DNA of 64,000 bases from Chloroflexota bacterium (lineage in GTDB: Bacteria; Chloroflexota; Dehalococcoidia; Tepidiformales; Tepidiformaceae): positions 1 to 64,000 of the forward strand of contig JACPOQ010000051.1 in NCBI GenBank assembly GCA_016191435.1. The letters run 5' to 3'. The position numbers and the translations under genes were made by a program. The notes under the pieces were generated by a model. The model made no database searches, was not told the DNA's origin, and was given only the letters and a program-made list of their open reading frames with translations. Each line of letters opens with the position of its first letter. Positions within the stretch are counted from its first letter, which is position 1. Positions 58,041 through 64,000 of the stretch are shown here, piece by piece.

Positions 58041-58487
58041 TTACCGGATGCCCGAATCCAGCGTGATGTGCACCGGCGTCCACGTCCCGGCGGTGACGCG
58101 TACCGGCACGCGCGTAGGGCGGGGGAGGGTTGTCGCGATCTCCTCGGTGAGCTCGTAGTCGCCCGGCGGCAGCGGCAGGACGAACCGGCCCTCGGGGTCC
58201 GTCCGCGTCCGGCCCGCCTCCACGTCGCGGGCGCCGAGCGCGATCACGACTGATTGGAAGCCTTTGTCAGGGCAGGGCGTATCGATATGCAGGACCGGAC
58301 ACACCGGACCGATGCTGACGACGCCCTGGACGCCCGTGTCGCCGTCGCTGGCCACGAGCGGCGCCACGGCGCGTGCCGTTGGCGTCGCCGCGGTGTCGTT
58401 TTGAGCGCAGGACGCCCAGAGAGCCGCCGCGAGGAGCACGGCCGCAAGCGCCAGGGGCGCTCGCCAATCACGCAAGCCGGAGACCAT
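58041..58487 (-). CDS. secreted lipoprotein-like protein with a small beta-sandwich domain
   Basis: This protein of about 148 residues has a signal peptide with WRAPLALAAVLLAAALWASC. The Cys after ALWAS fits a lipobox. The mature part has two further cysteines (GPVCPVLHIDTPCPDK) and a carboxypeptidase regulatory-like/transthyretin-like domain (RTDPEGRFVLPLPPGDYELT, RVPVRVTAGTWTPVHITLDS). A longer version starting at 58532 is possible. The domain is usually an accessory binding or structural module. Confidence 0.65.
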   Translation of the reverse strand: MVSGLRDWRAPLALAAVLLAAALWASCAQNDTAATPTARAVAPLVASDGDTGVQGVVSIGPVCPVLHIDTPCPDKGFQSVVIALGARDVEAGRTRTDPEGRFVLPLPPGDYELTEEIATTLPRPTRVPVRVTAGTWTPVHITLDSGIR

Positions 58488-58565
58488 CGCCCACCACCCG
58501 GCAAGGATCTGCCTCACCGGCCCTCGCCGCAATCCCCCAATGCCGGCCCGGATGCCGACCCGGTT

Positions 58566-59039
58566 CTACAGGGGCGCCGGGAGGGCCTCGAAGAGGAATT
58601 CGACTTCGACGGGCGCGCCGAAAGGGAGCTCGGCGAGGCCGATGGCGACGCGCGCGTGCCGGCCGGATTCGCCGAATACATCGACGAGCAGCTGCGAAGC
58701 GCCGTTGATGACCTGCGGGTGGTCGGTGAAGCCGGGGGCGCTGGCGACGAAGCCACCGACGCGCACGACGCGCGCCACACGGTCGAGCGAGCCGAGCTGC
58801 TGGCGCACGATGCCGAGGGCCTGGATGGCGCACTGGCGCGCGAGCTTCGCGCCGTCTTCGATGGAGATGCCGCCGCCGAGCTTGCCCGTGGCCATGAGCG
58901 CTCCCGCCTGCATCGCAATCTGCCCCGAGACGAACACGAGGTGGCCCACCTTCACGGCGGGGATGTAGAGCCCGGCGCCCGCGGTCGCGGGCGCGGGCAG
59001 TTCGATGCCGAGCTCGGCGAGGCGTGCCTCGGCGCTCAT
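58566..59039 (-). CDS. RidA/YjgF-family protein
   Basis: This 157-residue RidA-family protein has GLYIPAVKVGHLVFVSGQIA, AIQALGIVRQQLGSLDRVAR and HARVAIGLAELPFGAPVEVE. Family members hydrolyse reactive enamine/imine intermediates or act in unknown roles; the canonical catalytic Arg of the archetypal RidA is seen in the RVAIGLAELPFGAPVEVE end. Its ATG overlaps the parB stop by 4 bp (ATGA), so it is translationally coupled to the partitioning genes. Confidence 0.86.
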   Translation of the reverse strand: MSAEARLAELGIELPAPATAGAGLYIPAVKVGHLVFVSGQIAMQAGALMATGKLGGGISIEDGAKLARQCAIQALGIVRQQLGSLDRVARVVRVGGFVASAPGFTDHPQVINGASQLLVDVFGESGRHARVAIGLAELPFGAPVEVEFLFEALPAPL

Positions 59040-60013
59040 TCCTCGTCGTCCCCAAGCAGCTGCGCGATCACGTTATCGAACTCCTCGGCGCTGTAACACT
59101 CGATGGTGATGCGCGCGCCCTTCTTCTGTGGCGCGACGGTGACGCGGGTGCTGAGCGCGCGGCGCAGCCGCCCTTCGATATCGGCGATGTAGGCGTCGCG
59201 GCGGGCGGCCGGGGAGCCACCGTTGCCTGGCCCGCCGCCGATTGCGGGCGCTTCCGCGAGTGCGCGGCGCACGTGCGCTTCGGTATCGCGCACGCTCAGG
59301 CGGCGCTTCACCACCTCCCGCCAGGCGTTCAGGCGCGCACGGCTATCCGGCAGCCCGAGGAGCGCACGGGCGTGGCCCTCGGTGATCTCGCCGGCGACGA
59401 GACTGCGGCGGATCTCCGGTTCGAGCGCGAGCAAGCGGAGCGCATTCGCGACGGTCACGCGGCTCTTGCCGACGCGGCGGGCGGCTTCCTCCTGGGTGAG
59501 GCCGTACTCCTCGGTCAGGCGGCGGTAGGCGAGCGCCTCCTCGATGGCGTTGAGGTCGGCGCGCTGGATGTTCTCGATGAGGGCGAGCTCGAGCAGCTCA
59601 TCGGACGCGGCATCGAAGAAGATGACCGGCACGGTTTCGAGGCCCGCCAGGCGCGCGGCCTGCAGGCGGCGTTCGCCGGCGATAAGCCGCACCCCGCCCG
59701 ATTCATCGCGCCCGACGACGAGCGGCTGGATGATGCCGTGGCTGCGGATGGAATCGGCCAGCTCGCGCAGCTTCTCGGGTTCGAAGTGCGTACGCGGCTG
59801 CTCGGGATTGGGCGAGATGAGGTCGATATCGAGCATCTCCGGGCCGCCTCGGCGCACCAGCGCTGCCGGTGGCGGAGCCACGGGCGCCTGCGCTTCGCGC
59901 GCGACGGGTGGCGGCGCCTCGCGGTACGGCGGCGGCGCTTCGGGCGCGGCTGTGGCGCCACCCCCAAACAGGGCATCGAGCCCCCGGCCAAGGCCACGTC
60001 TCGGTTGCGTCAT
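59036..60013 (-). CDS. parB: chromosome partitioning protein ParB (Spo0J)
   Basis: This 325-residue protein has the N-terminal ParA-activating start RRGLGRGLDALFG, a Pro/Ala-rich linker, and the CTP-binding ParB/Srx domain (ISPNPEQPRTHFEPEKLREL, VRLIAGERRLQAARLAGL, IENIQRADLNAIEEALAYRR). A helix-turn-helix that binds parS (GLTQEEAARRVGKSRVTVAN) and a C-terminal dimerisation region follow. It loads on parS and cooperates with ParA in chromosome segregation. GGAGGTG lies before ATG 60013 inside the small upstream ORF. Confidence 0.93.
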   Translation of the reverse strand: MTQPRRGLGRGLDALFGGGATAAPEAPPPYREAPPPVAREAQAPVAPPPAALVRRGGPEMLDIDLISPNPEQPRTHFEPEKLRELADSIRSHGIIQPLVVGRDESGGVRLIAGERRLQAARLAGLETVPVIFFDAASDELLELALIENIQRADLNAIEEALAYRRLTEEYGLTQEEAARRVGKSRVTVANALRLLALEPEIRRSLVAGEITEGHARALLGLPDSRARLNAWREVVKRRLSVRDTEAHVRRALAEAPAIGGGPGNGGSPAARRDAYIADIEGRLRRALSTRVTVAPQKKGARITIECYSAEEFDNVIAQLLGDDEE

Positions 60014-60096
60014 GCTTGCACCTCCGGTTCCAGGCTGGCTTCCCATCCAGGGGCGTTGATGGCGGGAGCGTCGATCCGGGCGGTGCGCGCGCTCAT
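60010..60096 (-). CDS. 28-residue ORF translationally coupled between parA and parB
   Basis: The ORF starts MSARTARIDAP and ends LEPEVQA. Its ATG overlaps the parA stop by 4 bp (ATGA) and its TGA overlaps the parB ATG in the same way. A Shine-Dalgarno sequence GGAGGTG stands 5 bp before its ATG, and an identical GGAGGTG within it serves parB. These signals make translation very likely. The peptide is not hydrophobic and has no recognised motif. Confidence 0.65.
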   Translation of the reverse strand: MSARTARIDAPAINAPGWEASLEPEVQA

Positions 60097-60863
60097 ACCG
60101 GCACCTCCACGCGTGCAAGGAGCTCGGCCGCCAGCGCGTCGTACGCGAGCGCGGCGCGGCCACCGGGGTCGTACCGGAAGATCGTGAGGCCGTGGCTCGG
60201 CGCTTCGCTGAGCCGCACGGCGCGCGGGATGATCGTCTCGAAGGTCTTCTCGAAGTGCTTCCGCACCTCTTCGACCACCTGCTGCGAGAGGCGGGTGCGC
60301 GAGTCGTACATCGTCAGCGCCACGCCGAGCACCGTGAGGGCCGGGTTGAGCGCGCGCTTCACCAGCCCGAGCGTATCCATGAGCCGGCTGAGCCCTTCGA
60401 GCGCCATGTATTCGCACTGCACCGGGATCACGACGCAATCGCTGGCGGTGAGCGCGTTGATCGTCAGCAGCCCGAGCGAGGGCGGGCAATCGACGAAGAT
60501 CCAGTCGTACTGGTCGCGGAGCGGCGCGAGCGCGGTCGCCAGGCGGCGCTCGCGCGCCATCACCGGCACGAGCTCGACTTCCGCGCCCGCAAGCGCAGTG
60601 CTCGATGGGATAATGTCGAAGTGCTCGTGCGGTACCTGCACGATGCAGGACTTCGCATCGACCTCCTCGAGCAGCGCCTCATAGACGCCGATGCGGTCGG
60701 TGCCATCGATGCCCGAGGCGCTGCTGGCGTTCGCCTGCGGGTCCAGGTCCACCAGCAGCACGCGCTGCCCGCGCCGGCCAAGGGCGGCGCTCACCGAGAC
60801 GGCGGTGGTAGTCTTGCCGACCCCACCCTTCTGGTTCACGAACGTGACGATTCGAGATCCCAT
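60093..60863 (-). CDS. parA: chromosome partitioning ATPase ParA (Soj)
   Basis: This 256-residue deviant Walker ATPase begins RIVTFVNQKGGVGKTTTAVS, has Walker A' lysines, switch LLVDLDPQANASSA and Walker B WIFVDCPPSLGLLTINALTA. It lacks the N-terminal DNA-binding extension of plasmid ParA, as expected for chromosomal Soj. With ParB it segregates origins. It begins directly after the stop of the upstream sugar kinase (no gap). Confidence 0.95.
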   Translation of the reverse strand: MGSRIVTFVNQKGGVGKTTTAVSVSAALGRRGQRVLLVDLDPQANASSASGIDGTDRIGVYEALLEEVDAKSCIVQVPHEHFDIIPSSTALAGAEVELVPVMARERRLATALAPLRDQYDWIFVDCPPSLGLLTINALTASDCVVIPVQCEYMALEGLSRLMDTLGLVKRALNPALTVLGVALTMYDSRTRLSQQVVEEVRKHFEKTFETIIPRAVRLSEAPSHGLTIFRYDPGGRAALAYDALAAELLARVEVPV

Positions 60864-61685
60864 TCAGGCGGCCTCCCGTCGTAATCGTGCTTCGACCATT
60901 GCGCGTGTTGGGATGCCCGCGAGGCCCGGCCCCTCGACCGCAAGCGCCCCGGCGGCGAGAGCGAACTGGCAGGCTTCGTCCAGGTCGGCCGTCTCGGCCA
61001 CGCGGACGAGGAAGGCAGTGGCGAAACAATCGCCGGCGCCTGTGGGGTCCGTAGGGTTGGCGGCGATGGCTTCCAGCTCGCGTTCCTGGCCGCCGGCGAA
61101 CAGCGATGCGCCCCGGTAGCCGCGCGTCAGCAGCACGGTCGCGCCCGCGGCGGCGGCGCGGCGAGCCAGCGCGACGGCGTCGCCCGTGTCCTCCTCGCTC
61201 AGGAACACGTGCGCGCCGGCGGCGACGAAACGTTCGCACTGGGCCCACGGCTCCGGGTGCGGGATGACGCGGCCCGCGGCATCGCGGGAGCGCAGGAGTC
61301 CCTGCAATTCGACGCCCAGCAGGGGCACGCGGACCGCCGGAGGGCCGTCGAGCTCGTGAAACGCGGGGGCGAGGAGCAGCGCATCGCAGCCGGCCGCGGC
61401 AGCGCTCGCGGCGCCGATGGGCAGCGGTTCGCCCTCGGCGAGGAGAAGCTGCGTGCGGGCGCCGGCGGCGTCGTAGGCGTTGGAGTAACGTGGCGCGCCG
61501 GCCGCCGGCAGCGCGCGGACATCGAGGCCTTCGAGCACGGAGGCGTCGTACGCGGGCGGGAGGGCCGTCACGAGCGTCACCCTCGCGCCGAGCGCCAGCG
61601 CTGTGCGGGCGGAGTAGAGCGACGGCCCGCCCGGCGCCCAGCCGCCACCCGGCGCCTGATCCTCCACCACGTTGCCCACGACCAC
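60864..61685 (-). CDS. PfkB-family carbohydrate kinase
   Basis: This 273-residue ribokinase-like kinase has the N-terminal GNVVEDQAPGGGWAPGGPSL and C-terminal PfkB signature DPTGAGDCFATAFLVRVAE with the catalytic Asp. The substrate is unknown. The GTG at 61685 gives VVVGNVVED. However, AGGAGG lies 6 bp before an ACG codon at 61694 that would give THIVVVGNVVED, the usual start of such kinases, so the real start may be this ACG. The gene lies between jag and parA in a compact operon. Confidence 0.82.
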   Translation of the reverse strand: MVVGNVVEDQAPGGGWAPGGPSLYSARTALALGARVTLVTALPPAYDASVLEGLDVRALPAAGAPRYSNAYDAAGARTQLLLAEGEPLPIGAASAAAAGCDALLLAPAFHELDGPPAVRVPLLGVELQGLLRSRDAAGRVIPHPEPWAQCERFVAAGAHVFLSEEDTGDAVALARRAAAAGATVLLTRGYRGASLFAGGQERELEAIAANPTDPTGAGDCFATAFLVRVAETADLDEACQFALAAGALAVEGPGLAGIPTRAMVEARLRREAA

Positions 61686-61706
61686 GATGTGCGTGGCTCT
61701 CCTCCT

Positions 61707-62780
61707 CTAGCGCCGTGCGCTAATCACGACCTTGCGGTTATCGCCATCGCCGATGCTGTTGGTTTCGAGCGCGGGGTCCTCGGAGATGGCCAGGTGCACG
61801 AGCCGGCGTTCCGCCGCCGACATTGGTTCGAGCGTGATCGGCGAGCCCGTTTCGCGGACGCGCTCGGCCATGCGCTGCGCGAGCGCGACCACCTGCTCCT
61901 CGCGGCGGTGGCGGTAGTGCTCGACATCCACGGAGACGCCGCCCTTGCCGGGGAAGCGCCGCCCGACGATCAGGTTCACCAGGTATTGGAACGACAGCAG
62001 CGTATCGCCGCGGCGCCCGATGAGCAGGCCGAGGTCGTCGCCGCTGATATCGATGACGGCGCGGACCACGCCAAGGCCATCACCGGGGGTCAGGGGTTCG
62101 CGAATGGTGAGCTCCGCATTTATGTCGAGCAGACGCAACAGGTCATCCACGATGTGGGCGGCGAAATCCACTTCCTCCGCATTGATGTCCGGGACAACGT
62201 TCGCCTCTTCTTCGCGGCCGCGGCGCTCGCGGCGCTCGCCTTCGCGGCGCTCACCCTCTGCGTGTGGCGGGCGGGCAGGGCGGTCCGCCCGGTCACCGCG
62301 AGGGGCACGCTCCTCACGGCGCTCACGGGGTTGCCCGGCGGCTCCCGCCGGCGCCGCCTCGTCGCCGGCCCGCGGGCGCAGGAAGTCCTGTTCGGTGAGT
62401 TTCGGCACGGCCTGTTCAAGCGATGAACGCCCTCCGCGGCCACCGTCACGGTCGCGGCTTCCGCGCCCGGCTCCTTGCGGCCGGTCGCCACGGGGCGGGC
62501 GCTCACCCGCGCCTCCCCGGGCCGGGCCGCCGCGCTGGCCGCGCCCCTGGGGGGCATGCGGGATCCGGGTATCGGGCACATCGCGCCCGGTGACGGGCTG
62601 AGTTGGCTGGGAGAGCCGTTCCACGCGCACGACCGCATCGCGGCCGCGCTTGAACAGGCCCCCCTTTACGCCCTCATCGAGGACGACGAGTTCAACTTCC
62701 TCCCGGCGTGCGCCGAGCTTCGCGAGCGCCTGCTTAAGGGCGTCTTCGACGGTTTTGCCGCTTGCTTCGGCCTGGTCCAT
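61707..62780 (-). CDS. jag: RNA-binding protein Jag/KhpB
   Basis: This 357-residue Jag protein starts with the Jag-N domain (GKTVEDALKQALAKLGARRE, GVKGGLFKRGRDAVVRVERL) and has a very long Arg/Gly/Ala/Glu-rich linker (about residues 60-200). It ends in KH (FAAHIVDDLLRLLDINAELT, DISGDDLGLLIGRRGDTLLS) and R3H (RREEQVVALAQRMAERVRET) domains. It binds RNA and affects cell-wall and division functions in Gram-positive species. It overlaps yidC by 47 bp in another frame, so it is coupled to membrane insertion. Confidence 0.93.
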   Translation of the reverse strand: MDQAEASGKTVEDALKQALAKLGARREEVELVVLDEGVKGGLFKRGRDAVVRVERLSQPTQPVTGRDVPDTRIPHAPQGRGQRGGPARGGAGERPPRGDRPQGAGRGSRDRDGGRGGRSSLEQAVPKLTEQDFLRPRAGDEAAPAGAAGQPRERREERAPRGDRADRPARPPHAEGERREGERRERRGREEEANVVPDINAEEVDFAAHIVDDLLRLLDINAELTIREPLTPGDGLGVVRAVIDISGDDLGLLIGRRGDTLLSFQYLVNLIVGRRFPGKGGVSVDVEHYRHRREEQVVALAQRMAERVRETGSPITLEPMSAAERRLVHLAISEDPALETNSIGDGDNRKVVISARR

Positions 62781-63636
62781 TGGCGGTCCTCAATTCACGA
62801 GCTGGTTCGGGTGCGGATTGCGCCGGCGTGGCCGCACGGCTCGCGAGCGCCGCCGCCGGGGCGGGCGTGGGCGGCTTCAGGAGCGGTTCGATCTTCAGCC
62901 ACGGGAGTCCGTACGTGACGATATTGAAGCCGATGCCGATGACGGAGTTCACGACCCAGTACAGGCTCACGCCGGTCGGGAAGCTCAGCGCAAAGAACGC
63001 GAACATCACCGGCATCATGTAGGCCATCATCTGTTGCTGGGCGCGGGCACGTTCATCGGTCGTCGTGGTTACGGTGGTCTTCGTTTGCGCCCACGTGGTA
63101 AGTCCGACGAGCAGCACGAGCAGCCACGCCGGGTGGAGATAGCTGGGCGCGTCGTTCGGCGTCAGCTTCAGGTCCATGCCCAGGAAGAATTCGTTGAGCG
63201 GTATCGCGTGCTGGATGTAGCTCCAGCTGTACAGGTGCGTCGAGAGCGACTCGAGCGATTCCGGGGATTCGGGCAGCGTCTGGCGGATGGCGTAGAAGAG
63301 CGCGATCAGGATGGGGAACTGGAGCAGCATCGGCCCCAGGCAGCCCAGCGGGTTCACGCCCGCTTCCTTATAGAGCTTCATCATCTCTTCCTGCCGGCGC
63401 TTCGGGTCGCTGTACTTCTTGTTTATCTCCTGGATACGCGGCTGCACCTGCTGCATGGCGCGCGATTGGTGCAACTGCCGGCGCGTGAGCGGGAACGTGA
63501 CGAGCCGGATGACGATGGTGAAGGCAATGATCGCGAGCCCAAAGCTGCCGAAGAGGACGTTATTCAGGATGATGAGGAAGTTCATCATCGGGTCCAGGAG
63601 TATAGGCGTGAAGATATCGCCGATGACCCCGATCAT
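62734..63636 (-). CDS. yidC: membrane protein insertase YidC/Oxa1
   Basis: This 300-residue insertase is of the Gram-positive type, without the large periplasmic domain. It has the Oxa1 core with LAIIAFTIVIRLVTFPLTRR, QEEMMKLYKEAGVNPLGCLG, MLLQFPILIALFYAIRQTLP and PVMFAFFALSFPTGVSLYWV. It has five predicted transmembrane segments and a basic C-terminal tail (SKRQNRRRRP) likely to touch ribosomes. It inserts membrane proteins with or without Sec. The start overlaps the upstream propeller gene by 4 bp. Confidence 0.93.
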   Translation of the reverse strand: MIGVIGDIFTPILLDPMMNFLIILNNVLFGSFGLAIIAFTIVIRLVTFPLTRRQLHQSRAMQQVQPRIQEINKKYSDPKRRQEEMMKLYKEAGVNPLGCLGPMLLQFPILIALFYAIRQTLPESPESLESLSTHLYSWSYIQHAIPLNEFFLGMDLKLTPNDAPSYLHPAWLLVLLVGLTTWAQTKTTVTTTTDERARAQQQMMAYMMPVMFAFFALSFPTGVSLYWVVNSVIGIGFNIVTYGLPWLKIEPLLKPPTPAPAAALASRAATPAQSAPEPARELRTANGPGRSKRQNRRRRP

Positions 63637-64000
63637 CGCGCGACCTCCACCACGGGGACTTCCACGAGCGTGCGGCGGTCCGGGTCGGCGCGGAACAGCT
63701 TGCCGTTGGTTGTCGCGACGTAGGCCATGTCCCCGGCCACGGTTATGCCCGCGCGGATGGTGCCGCTATCGCTCACGGAGACGCGCTGATACTCGGTCCC
63801 ATCGGCCGTATTGATGAAGTGGACGGCCCCATGGTCCGCGACCACAAGCGTGCCTTTGACGACGACCGGGCTTGCTTTCACCTTCGCTTTCGCATCATAC
63901 GGCTTCCACTTTGTCTGCATTGTAGTTATGTCGAGTGCGTACACCTTTCCGGAGAAATCGCCGAAGTACGCGACCCCTCCTTTTCCCTCGCTCGCGGGTA
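63633..64000 (-). CDS. PQQ-like beta-propeller repeat protein (5' end outside window)
   Basis: The visible C-terminal 121 residues contain PQQ/WD-like propeller blades: GGVAYFGDFSGKVYALDITT, ASPVVVKGTLVVADHGAVHF and MAYVATTNGKLFRADPDRR. The frame is open to the window edge. It overlaps yidC by 4 bp, so it is the upstream gene of the yidC-jag operon. It may be an envelope protein that uses or assists YidC; this is inference. Confidence 0.75.
   Translation of the reverse strand, partial: PASEGKGGVAYFGDFSGKVYALDITTMQTKWKPYDAKAKVKASPVVVKGTLVVADHGAVHFINTADGTEYQRVSVSDSGTIRAGITVAGDMAYVATTNGKLFRADPDRRTLVEVPVVEVAR

Noticed and set aside
58000..64000. parS site (consensus TGTTTCACGTGAAACA) near parAB
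   Set aside because: No sequence close to the consensus was seen by eye in this part; a mismatch search of the whole window would be needed.

Overview
This is a GC-rich window with densely packed genes on both strands, apparently bacterial chromosome. No plasmid, phage or complete transposon genes were found, apart from one transposase fragment. The gene content suggests a member of the Chloroflexota, probably a Dehalococcoidia-like lineage. The reasons are the MurT/GatD lipid II amidation pair, the repeated LLM-class flavin oxidoreductases, amidohydrolases, acyl-CoA enzymes and phosphotransferases, and the yidC-jag-parA-parB block. This placement is an inference from gene families, not a measured phylogeny.

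Layout, left to right. Positions 1-8 kb hold an ATP-dependent DNA ligase, lysA, a broken transposase remnant, a phosphotransferase with an unknown partner, murT, an aldo/keto reductase and a PadR regulator. Positions 8-12 kb hold moaC, an acyl-CoA dehydrogenase, a TrmO-like protein and a MoaD/ThiS-like protein. Positions 11.8-17.8 kb hold a signal peptidase I with an acidic N-terminal extension of about 1,000 residues, divergent from a sigma / anti-sigma / SIMPL-lipoprotein operon. Positions 18-26.4 kb hold an orphan Wzt-like ATPase, secreted and membrane proteins, a nitroreductase-LLM pair, gatD (17.6 kb from murT) and a VOC protein. Positions 26.5-28 kb hold a decayed Phd/Doc-type locus and a frameshifted PhyH-type dioxygenase. 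Positions 28-35.4 kb hold an ABC-F ATPase, a CoA-transferase, a GH1 beta-glucosidase, a methyltransferase-hydrolase pair and a RIO kinase with a possible leader-peptide attenuator. Positions 35.6-41 kb hold a higB / higA-ImmA module, an LLM oxidoreductase, a membrane-anchored DsbA-like protein and a copper nitrite reductase fused to an extra cupredoxin domain. Positions 41-51 kb hold an enoyl-CoA hydratase, a zinc-ribbon / receiver-like protein, Ogt, a P450 broken by a 61-bp insertion, an atypical response regulator, a LOG-family protein, a cysteine synthase-like enzyme and a BNR propeller. Positions 51-58 kb hold a catabolic run (thiolase-like, DUF35, SDR, two amidohydrolases) interrupted by fitAB. 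Positions 58-64 kb, all on the minus strand, run propeller > yidC > jag > pfkB > parA > 28-aa ORF > parB > ridA with overlapping or abutting genes, an arrangement typical of the vicinity of a replication origin.

The most striking non-coding structure is a set of composite intergenic repeats. Short tandem arrays with 7- or 8-bp periods, often present as opposed arms, surround conserved cores. Several invade gene ends: they supply the stop codon of the thiolase-like gene and part of the N-terminus of gatD. The most interesting coding observations are the translationally coupled 28-aa ORF between parA and parB, the giant signal peptidase and the zinc-ribbon / receiver-like protein.
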